From Nitrosomonadales bacterium (GTDB lineage Bacteria; Pseudomonadota; Gammaproteobacteria; Burkholderiales; Gallionellaceae): a DNA stretch of 37,269 bases. A model generated the notes under the pieces. That model was not told the DNA's origin, did no database searches, and was given only the letters and a program-made list of their open reading frames with translations. The stretch lies in assembly GCA_023259015.1 (NCBI GenBank), contig JAHFRC010000001.1, positions 1 to 37,269 of the forward strand, given 5' to 3'. The position numbers were made by a program, and so were the translations under genes. This document shows, piece by piece, positions 1 through 10,061 of this stretch. How positions within the stretch are numbered: the stretch's first letter is position 1; every line of letters begins with the position of its first letter.

Positions 1-15
1 GCTTGCGCCAGCTCA

Positions 16-1605
16 TCAGGTTTTCCTTATTCTGAAAATCGAAAGCGCTTGCCTCCAGAATAGCGTCCGGGTATTTATCTGCCACCAGATAACCAACGCT
101 CCGATGCAAATAACAGCAGATAACAGGACATGAAAATCACCCATGTTCATTCCATAGAGCCGCCCAATCCCTGAAACGACGCCAACCCCCAACAGGGGGA
201 AAGCCACTTTCCAATTGTCCGCAAAAAGTGTTGCCGCAATCATCAGGAGCAGGTAATAGTAGCTGGCAAGCTCAGTCCACATGAACGGGACAAACAGCGC
301 GCTCAGGGCGACAGACTGCCAAGGTCCGCACGAGAGGGCCGCAGGTATAAACAAGAGTAATGCAACTGCAACTACGGCAACATAGATTGGCGCCACCTTC
401 TTTCTTGCCTCGATTATTGCTGTGCGCCACGGTATGCGGTCATCGAGGGTTTTGAAAGTTCTCTGGTGCGATTTCTCATCAAAGCCATAGACCAATACTT
501 GCCGCAGCCCGACGTTATTTAGCGCGATAACTGCCGCGTGCCTCTTGCTGTTGTCGAAAAATCCTTTATAAGCATCCCCTCCATAAACAGCGGTTGCAGA
601 AGCCACAAGGACAGCCGAAGAGATAACCATTCCAGCAAAAAAATTGGCGTAAGTCGCCTTAAGATCGTGCTGCCGTTTATAGACCGCATAAAGCAAACCG
701 GCAAAAGGCCCTAATGCAAACACTGCCGGGAAAAGCCGCAGCATCGCCGCATAACCCAAAGCAGCACCCGCAAGCACATAATGTTCCCTTTTCATCGTGC
801 AAATCGAAAAGATTGCCATAAAGAGCCAGTCAAAACGCAACATCGAACCACCGATCATGTCCCATGAATCTATCGTTGCGGTGCCGATGATGACTGCAAA
901 TGCGGCTGTCGACAGCCCAAAGGCCCAAACCATGCAAGCAATAATTCCGAATAAGAGGGCAATATCGATCAGTGTAACCCCCATTAACGCCGGATCGGAT
1001 AATGGGATCATATTGGAAATGAATCCCCCCATGAGCGTCCAGGCAGGAGGGGGGTTAAACCCATGATCTCCCTGGGTGGCCGTCCAATTCCAGTCACTCA
1101 TCCTGGAATGAAAAAATGCAACATCGCTCTTGAAGTTATCCCAACGCAAAGCTGAAAAACGCGATCTGCAAAAAGCATCATCGAAAATATAACGTCTTGC
1201 AGGAACCAATCTTGTCACGACATTAGCCTGACCTTCGGCAATGCCGATATCGCCAATCAAGCGTGAATACGCACTGATCCTCACCGATGGATCAGTGCTT
1301 TCTGCCTCAGCCCTCGCTACACAGGCATAAAGTCTGGTATAACCAAGCTCGGGAAAGTACTTTGATCCGATGTAGTAATGAAATGAGTCCCGGTATTGTT
1401 GCCTTGGGGAAAATGGCTGGAAATTGACATAAGCCAGAAGCGCGAAAACCCCCAGCCCCACAAGGGCATAATTACATGCCCTTGTTAACCAAACCTTGCC
1501 GTCACTCAACCTTGGGTATGACCTGACCAATATCACCAGCAATGCGACAACAACAATGGCAAGCTGAATTTGGATTAGTGTTGATTCGTTGATGTTGATG
1601 TTCAA
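16..1605 (-). CDS. Multi-pass membrane protein, probable GT-C-type (GT87-like) glycosyltransferase
   Basis: 529-aa ORF with many hydrophobic segments; length and layout resemble polyprenol-phosphate-sugar-dependent GT-C enzymes. Confidence 0.6.
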   Translation of the reverse strand: MNININESTLIQIQLAIVVVALLVILVRSYPRLSDGKVWLTRACNYALVGLGVFALLAYVNFQPFSPRQQYRDSFHYYIGSKYFPELGYTRLYACVARAEAESTDPSVRISAYSRLIGDIGIAEGQANVVTRLVPARRYIFDDAFCRSRFSALRWDNFKSDVAFFHSRMSDWNWTATQGDHGFNPPPAWTLMGGFISNMIPLSDPALMGVTLIDIALLFGIIACMVWAFGLSTAAFAVIIGTATIDSWDMIGGSMLRFDWLFMAIFSICTMKREHYVLAGAALGYAAMLRLFPAVFALGPFAGLLYAVYKRQHDLKATYANFFAGMVISSAVLVASATAVYGGDAYKGFFDNSKRHAAVIALNNVGLRQVLVYGFDEKSHQRTFKTLDDRIPWRTAIIEARKKVAPIYVAVVAVALLLFIPAALSCGPWQSVALSALFVPFMWTELASYYYLLLMIAATLFADNWKVAFPLLGVGVVSGIGRLYGMNMGDFHVLLSAVICIGALVIWWQINTRTLFWRQALSIFRIRKT

Positions 1606-1619
1606 GCTTTACCCCTTTA

Positions 1620-1781
1620 CAGCCTCATGAGGCCAAACCGCATGATCTTGCCCTTGCGTTCCGTATCTCTTAACGGGCTCATTATGCGGCTCCCTTCAAC
1701 GGTTGCAAACCAGTATTGTTCGATCCGTATCGGGCTGACATAAGCCAGCGTCGAGTGAAGCGCAGGCATTACTTCGATGAA
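1620..1781 (-). pseudogene. Probable C-terminal remnant of an IS3-family transposase (OrfB)
   Basis: In-frame reading FIEVMPALHSTLAYVSPIRIEQYWFA resembles the IS3 OrfB tail (FIEVFYNRxRLHSTLGYVSPxxFE.xW); no IS ends found. Confidence 0.5.
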
Positions 1782-2188
1782 AATACAAATCGCGCCATCA
1801 GAAAATATGAAAGGATTGCCATTGGAAATACAAGAATGGCCTGAGCCAATATCTTATTGCCCAGCAATGGAATAATTAACTCGATTAGCTCAAGATTAAT
1901 GAAATAGATAAGCAGATAGCAAAGAACAAAACGGGGAAAACGCGCTGCCAAGAGCTCTCGGAATACATAACCGCCAGTGGTGAAAAAATTGAATACGGTT
2001 CCCAGCAGCATGCCAACCAGCAGGGCAAGCCATACTTCCATTCCGGTTACGGTCAACAGGCTGTAGGCCACGAAACCAAAAAGTGTATTAACGCCTCCTG
2101 CAACCAGGAAACGCAGGAATCTATCCCTGCGCGGATTGGAACTGTCGTCATGAACACCAGCTACAAACCGGCAGAATCGGTCAAACAT
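1769..2188 (-). CDS. GtrA-like small membrane protein
   Basis: 139 aa, four hydrophobic helices, FLVAGGVNTLFGFVAYSLL near the N-terminus typical of GtrA/DPMS family. Confidence 0.8.
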   Translation of the reverse strand: MFDRFCRFVAGVHDDSSNPRRDRFLRFLVAGGVNTLFGFVAYSLLTVTGMEVWLALLVGMLLGTVFNFFTTGGYVFRELLAARFPRFVLCYLLIYFINLELIELIIPLLGNKILAQAILVFPMAILSYFLMARFVFSSK

Positions 2189-3086
2189 GTTTGAAACCGG
2201 TAGCGATGAGATTGCCCACGTTCACACCCAGCTTTGCATTACCTAATCCCAGGGATGCCATCAAGCCGGATGCTGCCGACTTGATGCTGCGGGGCAACGG
2301 CGCCAGGCGCACCCAGTAGCGCAGTGAGTAAGTATTGACGAAGGCTTTTACCGCAACGTCGGCATAGCCGGAATTCTCGAAGAGATAGCGCACACTGCGG
2401 CCGGAAAAAAGCTGCATGTGCTCAATGTCAATAATGGGCGAGCGCCTGCCGAGCAACTTGTTGACAAGGCTGCGGTAGTCGTGCGTCACGGTTACGAAAG
2501 CCCCTCCCGGGCGCAGCAGGTTGAATGCCGCGCGGGCAATGAGCTGCGGGTCGCGCACATGCTCCATGGTCATGAAGCAACAGACCAGATCGAACGATTC
2601 CGGGGCAAAATCTTTTTCCTCGAACATGCCTTCGCGTATCCACGCTTGCCGGTGCGCCGGTGCAGCCGCAATTGCGGCAGATGACGGTTCGACGCCGACG
2701 AGTTCAGCAAAGCCCTCATGTGACAGGTGCTCAAGAAAAATACCGGTGCCGGAGCCTATCTCCAGCGCGCTCCGGCGCCCCGCGAGCATGCCTAACACCG
2801 GCTGTATGGCCAGAATATAAGCCGCTGCGGCATCGTTCGCCTCTTCTGAACTATCGTAGTCAGCCACATGGTACGCGTGTGCTAGTTCACGCTCATCAGG
2901 AGGCTGGTCTGCGTAGACCAGATCGCAGTTTTGGCATTGCAACAGACGGTGGCACATGTACTCCGGTTCCTTGCGCGAAGCAAAGCTGAATCCGGACAAT
3001 TTGGCCGGATCAATATTTTGCTCGATAAACAGCTTTGCTTTCGCTGAATCTGTGTGGCAGACCGGGCAAGGCCGGGATTCACTCAT
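2181..3086 (-). CDS. Class I SAM-dependent methyltransferase with N-terminal zinc-ribbon-like CxxC pair
   Basis: CPVC...CQNC N-terminus, ALEIGSGTGIFLEHL SAM motif; overlaps the gtrA-like gene by 8 bp. Confidence 0.8.
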   Translation of the reverse strand: MSESRPCPVCHTDSAKAKLFIEQNIDPAKLSGFSFASRKEPEYMCHRLLQCQNCDLVYADQPPDERELAHAYHVADYDSSEEANDAAAAYILAIQPVLGMLAGRRSALEIGSGTGIFLEHLSHEGFAELVGVEPSSAAIAAAPAHRQAWIREGMFEEKDFAPESFDLVCCFMTMEHVRDPQLIARAAFNLLRPGGAFVTVTHDYRSLVNKLLGRRSPIIDIEHMQLFSGRSVRYLFENSGYADVAVKAFVNTYSLRYWVRLAPLPRSIKSAASGLMASLGLGNAKLGVNVGNLIATGFKHV

Positions 3087-3166
3087 TATCTGTTACTCCT
3101 CCAGCAGTCAAGTCAGTCAAGAGTTGGGCATTTATACTTCCCGGCAGAGCCTTGGCCGGGTTTGGG

Positions 3167-4312
3167 CTATTTATTGGCAGATGTCCTGGAAAAATACTTG
3201 TCTTTTAAATTGATGAACCGTTTCTCCATAAGCTCGTAACTCACAGCGCTGATCACAACAGTAATCAAAAGGGTCGTTGCGGCTCGCGCGATTTCCGGAA
3301 AATTTTGCATCTTTACATATATCACTGCCAGAACCGGAAGATGAAATACATACATACCGTAGCTGATATTGCCCAAGTAAACCAGCAGGGGGTTTTCAAA
3401 AAGCGCGGGCAAAAAAGCCTTCTCCCGCACATTAACCAGCACATATGAAAACATCAGGTTCATCGCCGAATATCCCCATATATATTTATATGAATCCTTC
3501 ATGTATGGCGCGTAACCTAGCTGATCCCATTGAATCTGCCCTGCCGTCAACCAGGTCGTCGCCAGCCCCAGCATGAACACGGTCAATATGCACATCCACA
3601 CAAAATAACCTGCTTTGCTTTTTCCATACAGGGAAAAATATCCACCCATTGCAAACGCATCGACATATGAAAAAGGCAGAAGGTATATGACACTATCCTT
3701 CAAGTCATCCACAGGAAGCAGGTGCGCATCCACCGCCACAGCCAGCAATAAGCGCATTAATGGGCCTAACACGATCACCAGCAACAGGAATTTTTTCAAG
3801 TAATCAGCCGGAATAAAAAATATTGCCAATGGCCATACCAGGTAGAACTGTTCTTCGACCGCCAAAGACCAGAAGTGGGTATCGAAACCGGAGCCATTGT
3901 AACCATTGCTCACATGGTAAAAATCATAGGTATATGTCAACGTCCAGGGCAGGCTATCAATGAACTTATCCAGCCCGATACCGAGGAGGTGTACATCCGA
4001 CGGAATGAGATATCCATATCGGGATTTTGTCAGGAAATATACAGATGCGACCAAGGCTATGTATGAATAGTAAAGCGGAAATATCCTGAGCGCGCGCCTG
4101 CCATAAAAATGGATAAAAAAATCCATGCTACTCAAGCTGGATTTCATGTTTATCAATATGGGCGTCAGCAGGAATCCAGATAAGACAAAAAAAGCCTGAA
4201 CTCCCAGGTAACCCCCATTAATGCCAAGTTCACGGCTGCCGCACACGTTCATGTGGAACAGGAAGATGGCAAAAAACGCCAATGCCCTGAATGAGGTAAG
4301 ACCTTTACTCAC
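3167..4312 (-). CDS. Acyltransferase 3 family membrane protein
   Basis: MSKGLTSFRALAFFAIFLFHMN, GVQAFFVLSGFLLTPIL, FWSLAVEEQFYLVWPL motifs; close paralogue at 6381..7490. Confidence 0.88.
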   Translation of the reverse strand: MSKGLTSFRALAFFAIFLFHMNVCGSRELGINGGYLGVQAFFVLSGFLLTPILINMKSSLSSMDFFIHFYGRRALRIFPLYYSYIALVASVYFLTKSRYGYLIPSDVHLLGIGLDKFIDSLPWTLTYTYDFYHVSNGYNGSGFDTHFWSLAVEEQFYLVWPLAIFFIPADYLKKFLLLVIVLGPLMRLLLAVAVDAHLLPVDDLKDSVIYLLPFSYVDAFAMGGYFSLYGKSKAGYFVWMCILTVFMLGLATTWLTAGQIQWDQLGYAPYMKDSYKYIWGYSAMNLMFSYVLVNVREKAFLPALFENPLLVYLGNISYGMYVFHLPVLAVIYVKMQNFPEIARAATTLLITVVISAVSYELMEKRFINLKDKYFSRTSANK

Positions 4313-4368
4313 GCTTATCCATACCAGTTAAATATCAACTCCAAATAAAAGCGCCCATAATAATCAGG

Positions 4369-4431
4369 CCATTTCCGCAAAAGTGCAAATTGCCGTATGC
4401 GGACAAGAGATGGTGGTGGATTTATTTCCAT
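4369..4431 (-). pseudogene. Decayed 5' end remnant of a further TMTC-like/TPR gene copy
   Basis: Reading MEINPPPSLVRIRQFALL resembles MNPRPSPAHMRQFAPMAL and MNPEKTNPTPSRARMRQYAPIAL starts of intact copies; lies directly after the stop of the 4445..6346 copy. Confidence 0.6.
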
Positions 4432-4444
4432 TGGGTTTCTTGCA

Positions 4445-6346
4445 TTATTTTTCGTTGGTTGTGCGGCCGGGGCAACTGGCTTCGGCGCGTGCCGCTTCTT
4501 CAAGCCGCCCTGCCTGTTTGTACACATCCGCGAGCAGGCAATGCGCCCGCAAGTCGGGTATCCATTGATCCAATGCGGCGCGTAGCGGAGCTTCCGCTTC
4601 GGCAGCGTGCCCGTCTAACAGCAAGGCGAGCCCCAGGTTCTTGAAGGCTGTGCCACGCATGGATTCCGGAAGGCGTTGCGACTCTGCTGCTGCACGTAAA
4701 TTGGCCGTTGCTTTTGCATAAACATCTAAATTCAATAACGTCAATCCAGCGTTGTAACGTACTGACGCATTATCAGGAAATTGTTTCGCCAGGTAATCCC
4801 ATTGCGCCGCAAAAATATCCCTGCAACGTTCCCAGAAATTCCTTGCGGGCGAATTCCATTTGCTTTGGACAGGCCAATTTTTAAGGCTAGACCACAAGTT
4901 CCAGAGCAGAGCCATTGCTTTTTGGGGATCACCTGTATCTACGGCATCGACATGCACGGTATGGTAAGCCTTGATCAACTGGAGCATGGTATCCCGGAAT
5001 TCGGGGATTGTTATGCTGTTGGCCGTTTCATTTGCATCTTGGTACGAGTTTTTTGGCAGTTGGTGCTCAATGATTTTAATTGCAGCAGGTAAATAATATC
5101 CAGGATAGGCGCGCAAATCGTTATTTAGCAGCGCTTCTTCGCTTCGCCAGTCGCGTGGCCGTTCAAAGGTCTGGAAGCCCCATGACAAAGCGATGACGAG
5201 CAACACGGCAGCACGTGGCGCAGGGTTTAAACGCCAAGACAGGGCGACAAGCAAAAGCACGGCCGGCCATGCCGCAAGCGCAAGGAAACGGTCGGAAACA
5301 AGTGAAGGCGCCCCATAGGGGATCAGTTGCAAATGAGGGATGGAGAACAGAAAAAAAACTATCAGGGCAAAACTTTCGATCGACCGCTTGCGCAGGAGCA
5401 ATACCGTGCCGGCGGCGACCGCCGCCAGAACTGTTGCCCCGAGGACGGCCATGGCGGGAAGATGTGGGTCCTCAAACACCGGGTAATTAAAATGGCGGCT
5501 CTCCGGGCTGACGGCAAGGCGAGCCAGCCAGCCCAGCACGGCCAATGTCCGGGTGATCGTCTCCATGCCAAAATAAGCAGGCTCTTTTCCGATGCTGCTG
5601 GCAATAAAAAAACGAACCAGCAACCATGCCAGGAGCAATATGGTTAAAGGCCACAGCAACTGGGAACGGCGCCTGTGTGACACCGGGGTGTCGAGCCAGA
5701 AGAATATCCAGAGCATGGCGATGACTGGCGACACGGCAACATAGGATGCCTTCGACAGCATCATCGCCACAAAAGCTGCCAGCGTTGCGGCGGCATATGG
5801 CGCGGAGAGTCCCTGTTCCCGCCGGGCGCGCATGGCAAGCCACAGCGCAAGCAGCGAGAATAGATTGGGAAGCATATACTTGCGCCCGCTGATCCATACC
5901 ACAGGCTCGACCAGGGTGGGGTGCAACGCAAACAAGGAGGTGATTGCCGCCGCCGCCCATGGCGCGCTTGCGGCATCTGCCGGACGGAAGTAGCGCCATA
6001 ACTCCAGCGTTGCGGCATAAGCCAGCGGCAGGCTAAGCAGGTACAGCAGGGTGTTGTGCAGCCGGAACGCAGACGGGTTGAGGCCGAACAGCGTCATGTC
6101 GAACCAGTAGGAAAGATCACGCAACGGGAGGAATTCGGAGAAAGGGTTGTATGGTTCGGTAAGCAGGCGCCAAAGCTCAGCCAAATGCAACCCTGCCAGT
6201 TTGGTGTTGTCGGCGAGATAAACTGTATCGTCAGAAACAAACGGGTAACTAATCGCCTGCAGGTAAGAGGCGGCCGCTATCGCAGCGCTGAGAAGCACAA
6301 GCGCCAAGGGTGCAAGTTGCGGCATGCGTGGATGGAGTGGGAGCAT
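4445..6346 (-). CDS. TMTC-like multi-pass membrane protein with C-terminal TPRs (putative polyprenol-linked glycosyltransferase)
   Basis: YPFVSDDTVYL acidic motif after TM1, HPTLVEPVVWISGRKYMLPNLFSLLALWLA, C-terminal TPRs; paralogous to four other genes in the window. Confidence 0.75.
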   Translation of the reverse strand: MLPLHPRMPQLAPLALVLLSAAIAAASYLQAISYPFVSDDTVYLADNTKLAGLHLAELWRLLTEPYNPFSEFLPLRDLSYWFDMTLFGLNPSAFRLHNTLLYLLSLPLAYAATLELWRYFRPADAASAPWAAAAITSLFALHPTLVEPVVWISGRKYMLPNLFSLLALWLAMRARREQGLSAPYAAATLAAFVAMMLSKASYVAVSPVIAMLWIFFWLDTPVSHRRRSQLLWPLTILLLAWLLVRFFIASSIGKEPAYFGMETITRTLAVLGWLARLAVSPESRHFNYPVFEDPHLPAMAVLGATVLAAVAAGTVLLLRKRSIESFALIVFFLFSIPHLQLIPYGAPSLVSDRFLALAAWPAVLLLVALSWRLNPAPRAAVLLVIALSWGFQTFERPRDWRSEEALLNNDLRAYPGYYLPAAIKIIEHQLPKNSYQDANETANSITIPEFRDTMLQLIKAYHTVHVDAVDTGDPQKAMALLWNLWSSLKNWPVQSKWNSPARNFWERCRDIFAAQWDYLAKQFPDNASVRYNAGLTLLNLDVYAKATANLRAAAESQRLPESMRGTAFKNLGLALLLDGHAAEAEAPLRAALDQWIPDLRAHCLLADVYKQAGRLEEAARAEASCPGRTTNEK

Positions 6347-6380
6347 TTCTTATTCTAGTGTTTAATTGCGTAATTCCACG

Positions 6381-7490
6381 TCAATATCTGGAAAAATATT
6401 TATCTTTTAACCTGATAATTTTTTTCTCCATAAACTCGTAACTGACCGCGCTAACCATGATGGTAATCAGAAGAGTCATCAATATCCGCACAACTTCCGG
6501 ATAGCTGGGCACCATGTTATTTACCATCCATAGAATGGGGAAATGAAATACATACAGGCCATAGCTGATGGTGCCCAGATAAACCAATAAGGGGTTTCCA
6601 AAAAATACAGGCATAAAAGTCTTATCCCGCACGTGAACCAGCATATATGAGAACATCAAGTTAACGGCCGAATATCCCCAAACATACTTGTATGAATCCT
6701 TCATGAACATCCCATAACCAAGCTGATTCCAATGAATCTGGCTTGTCGATAACCAATCCGTTATCATGCCCAGCATGAATACAGGCAATATGGACGCCCA
6801 CACGAGGTAACCCGGCCTGCTTTTCACATACAGGGAAAAATAACCACCTATCGCAAAGGCATCGACATGTGAAAAAGGCAGGACGTAAATAACCAAGTCT
6901 GTTTCGGGAAGAACAGGAAACATATTTGCATCCAAGATCACCGCCAGCAGTAAGCGTATTAATGGCCCAGCCACAATTACAGACAACAAGAACCTCTTCA
7001 GGTGGTTAGCCGGAATAAAGAATATCGCCAATGGCCATACCAGGTAGAACTGCTCTTCTATCGCCAATGACCAGAAATGAGTAGCTAAGCGTGTTCCTTC
7101 AAAATATTTGCTGGCATGAAAGAAGTTATAGGTGTATGTCAACGTCCAAGGCAAACTTTCGATGAATACATCTAAATTCGCAAAAATGGATTCATTCATT
7201 GGGATGAAATGCCCATACTTGGATATTGCAAAAAAAGATATGGTTGCAACTATGACCAGGTATGAATAGTAGAGCGGAAATATCCTGAGTGCGCGTCTGC
7301 CATAAAAGTGGGTAAAGAAATCCCTTTTGTTCAAGCTGGATTTCATGTCTACCAATATGGGCGTCAGCAAAAATCCGGACAAAACAAAAAAAGCCAGGAC
7401 ACCAATATAACCGCCTTTGCAGCTGCCAATGTGAAACAGGAAAATGGCAAAAAAAGCCAATGCCCTGAATGATGTTAAACCCTTATTCAT
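6381..7490 (-). CDS. Acyltransferase 3 family membrane protein
   Basis: Start set at MNKGLTSFRALAFFAIFLFHIG by alignment to the paralogue at 3167..4312; ORF track extends to 7706. Confidence 0.87.
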   Translation of the reverse strand: MNKGLTSFRALAFFAIFLFHIGSCKGGYIGVLAFFVLSGFLLTPILVDMKSSLNKRDFFTHFYGRRALRIFPLYYSYLVIVATISFFAISKYGHFIPMNESIFANLDVFIESLPWTLTYTYNFFHASKYFEGTRLATHFWSLAIEEQFYLVWPLAIFFIPANHLKRFLLSVIVAGPLIRLLLAVILDANMFPVLPETDLVIYVLPFSHVDAFAIGGYFSLYVKSRPGYLVWASILPVFMLGMITDWLSTSQIHWNQLGYGMFMKDSYKYVWGYSAVNLMFSYMLVHVRDKTFMPVFFGNPLLVYLGTISYGLYVFHFPILWMVNNMVPSYPEVVRILMTLLITIMVSAVSYEFMEKKIIRLKDKYFSRY

Positions 7491-7545
7491 TTGGGTCTTG
7501 GCGTAATGGTGTGAGTAAAAATGATCATGATATCGCCTGAACGCC

Positions 7546-7797
7546 TTACTGAATGTGGGTTTCAGAAGGTTGATGCTGCTGTGTAAACTGGCATGACTTT
7601 GCGATGGCTGCTTTACGCAAATATAAGCGTCTTTCAGACGCATGCCGGTTTGCCGGTTCTTGCATGCAGGAAAAGGCACGCAGAATCTCCGTTGATCCCA
7701 TGGCATGCGCCATCACTCTCATGCGGCGCTCAAGAAGTTTGTCCATTTCATTTGTCCCGTTATTTTTGATCCGCGACACTAGTTCTTCGACAACCAT
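7546..7797 (-). CDS. Small hypothetical protein (83 aa), possible orphan ORF
   Basis: ATG lies inside the last codons of the upstream acyltransferase gene; fills the gap between two genes; no recognised family. Confidence 0.3.
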   Translation of the reverse strand: MVVEELVSRIKNNGTNEMDKLLERRMRVMAHAMGSTEILRAFSCMQEPANRHASERRLYLRKAAIAKSCQFTQQHQPSETHIQ

Positions 7798-9827
7798 TTT
7801 AAGAAATCTCTTGCAACAAATGTACTACCGCGAAAACTCAAGTGGTTTGAGTCCCGGTAAAACAGCATTTCGTCATTCTCAAAGTTGCAATATTCATTAT
7901 CGCAAAGCAAATTGAACGGGTCATAAAGACGGACTTTCGGATGTGCGGTGACAAGCCTGTTCAGCATTCCCCTCAATTTTTCCTGCCTTTCCAATGCAAT
8001 TGGTTTTGGGAGTTTGCAAGTCTTGTCAGACATGAGAAACGCAGGGCGCCTGATGCAATCACGGGGAAAAAATGGAAGTTCTGAGATGTCGATGAATATT
8101 ACGATTGACTTGCCTTCTCTTTCGAGCGCACTTATTGCCATCTCGATGCCGGAGTAAAACAAGTCAACCTTGTTTTCTGATGGGGCGGTATGCCCCGGCA
8201 AGGATAGCTTAATGTCAGCAAGTTTAAAGTGAGCAGTTTTATCATCTGCGCTGAATGTTGTGTTTAAAATATAGCCGCCAAAAAAAGAAAAAACAACGGT
8301 GTGGATGCTTGGTGTATTTAGAAGGTATTCGACAGCCTCTTCACTTCTCCTTTTGCAGTTTTGAGGTAACTTGAATTGCGGGTCATACATCAATGGCATG
8401 GTAACTTCAATACCGATTATGGGCGGGCAGGCATTGCTGCCGATTATTTGCCAGGTATTATTTTTATCTGCCTCGACAATGCCGGGAAAAAGATGTGCCG
8501 CATGGCTATCACCAAAAATTGCAAGAGTAGGAACATTGTTGGATGAGAGCGCACAATTATTCAGGTGAGAATAGTACGACAAGACATCTGCTGGGCAAGG
8601 GATGAATTTATTATTTGCATTTGGTTGCCACAAGAGGTCTTGCGCCTTTCCGTTATTATTCCTAAAACTCAACCCTTCGTATTTGTAAGTGCCAAATCCT
8701 GCATAGCCAATTATCATCATCAAAACGCACAGCACAGTAATTTTGGCTCTGCCATGGTCGCCAAATCGAATTGGCTTTTCAACTAGTTTGTAGGTCAGCC
8801 ACGCAAGGGCTATTGAAGTCAGAACAGCGGCGATGCGGATTTCTCGAGAAAGTGCGCCGGATTCGACGATTCTGGCAAATGACAGCAACGGCCAGTGCCA
8901 CAAATAAAGCGGATAGCTGATCAGCCCAAGCCAAACCATTGCACGGTGTGACAGCACTACACGATTTAACCACGCTTGCGGCCCTGCCGAGATAATCAGG
9001 TAAGCGCCCAGCGTTGGGAGCAGCGCCCACCAGCCGGGGAATGCCTTTTCCCTATTGATAACCAGCACTGCAATGCCGATGGCCGCAACACCCAGCATGG
9101 ATTGTGCGTTGCATAACAGCGCAATGCGCTGCTTTGCCTTGCCTGTAAAGCTTGTTTTATGCAGGGTGAGATAGGCCAATACGCTGCCAAGCATCAACTC
9201 CCAGAAACGTGAGACCGGGGAATAGAACGCCTGGACGGAGTCATCATGCACTTTCACGACGTTGACGGTAAAGGAAATTGTAATGATCGCGACAGTCAGG
9301 AACAGGAGATTGAACCGCCTTTTCCAGGTCAAATAAAGCAACAGCGGCCAGACGATATAAAACTGTTCTTCAATGCCAAGCGACCACAGGTGCAGCATGG
9401 GCTTGGTTTCGGCGGCATTGTCAAAATAGCCTGCTTCCTGCCAGAAGAAAAAGTTGGATACGAACCCCGCGCCGGCAGCGATGTGCTTGCCCAGTTGCAT
9501 GTATTCATCGGGGAGCAGCACAAACCAGCCCAATGCATAGCTGGCGGCCATTACCAGGATCAATGCGGGAAAGATGCGTTTGATGCGGCGCGCATAAAAT
9601 TCCCTGAAGCTGAAGGCGTTTTTGTCCAGGCTGCCGAAAATAATGGTGGAGATCAGGAGGCCGGAGATGACGAAGAATATGTCGACTCCGATAAACCCGC
9701 CCTTAACCCAGCCTGGGAAAGCGTGGTAGCCGACGACAGACAGGATGGCGACAGCCCGCAAACCATCAATGTCAGCGCGATATTTGGGATGGGTCAGGTG
9801 ATGTTGCCCGGCGGCGTGTGGTGTCAT
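7779..9827 (-). CDS. OafA/YrhL-like acyltransferase-3 membrane domain fused to SGNH domain
   Basis: YRADIDGLRAVAILSVVGYHAFP, GVDIFFVISGLLIS, LWSLGIEEQFYIVWPL; C-terminal IFGDSHAAHLFPGI and DSNHLSFRGS. Confidence 0.92.
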   Translation of the reverse strand: MTPHAAGQHHLTHPKYRADIDGLRAVAILSVVGYHAFPGWVKGGFIGVDIFFVISGLLISTIIFGSLDKNAFSFREFYARRIKRIFPALILVMAASYALGWFVLLPDEYMQLGKHIAAGAGFVSNFFFWQEAGYFDNAAETKPMLHLWSLGIEEQFYIVWPLLLYLTWKRRFNLLFLTVAIITISFTVNVVKVHDDSVQAFYSPVSRFWELMLGSVLAYLTLHKTSFTGKAKQRIALLCNAQSMLGVAAIGIAVLVINREKAFPGWWALLPTLGAYLIISAGPQAWLNRVVLSHRAMVWLGLISYPLYLWHWPLLSFARIVESGALSREIRIAAVLTSIALAWLTYKLVEKPIRFGDHGRAKITVLCVLMMIIGYAGFGTYKYEGLSFRNNNGKAQDLLWQPNANNKFIPCPADVLSYYSHLNNCALSSNNVPTLAIFGDSHAAHLFPGIVEADKNNTWQIIGSNACPPIIGIEVTMPLMYDPQFKLPQNCKRRSEEAVEYLLNTPSIHTVVFSFFGGYILNTTFSADDKTAHFKLADIKLSLPGHTAPSENKVDLFYSGIEMAISALEREGKSIVIFIDISELPFFPRDCIRRPAFLMSDKTCKLPKPIALERQEKLRGMLNRLVTAHPKVRLYDPFNLLCDNEYCNFENDEMLFYRDSNHLSFRGSTFVARDFLKWLSKN

Positions 9828-10061
9828 TTATTTTCTGTTAATGATTGATTTTCTAAAGAAGGTGGTTGTATCAAGGATAAAGGAGTGATGAATTAATCTG
9901 TATTCCTATTTGAACCACGAAGGCTGCGAAGCAGAACAACGGCTTGCTCGCTCAATGGAAAATGTCTTTCTGGTGATAACCTGGCATCGTACATCGACAT
10001 GAAAAATCTTCGTGATCTCTGTGTTCTTCGTGGTGAAGTGAGCTTATTAGGCTTGGCTGTT

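Noticed and set aside
9246-9848. 200-aa plus-strand ORF
   Set aside because: Antisense to the clear OafA-like acyltransferase gene.
9912-10033. Inverted GAACCACGAAG / CTTCGTGGT motifs between 9827 and 10062
   Set aside because: Short and imperfect; resembles common dispersed TTCGTGGTT intergenic sequence, with no defined ends.
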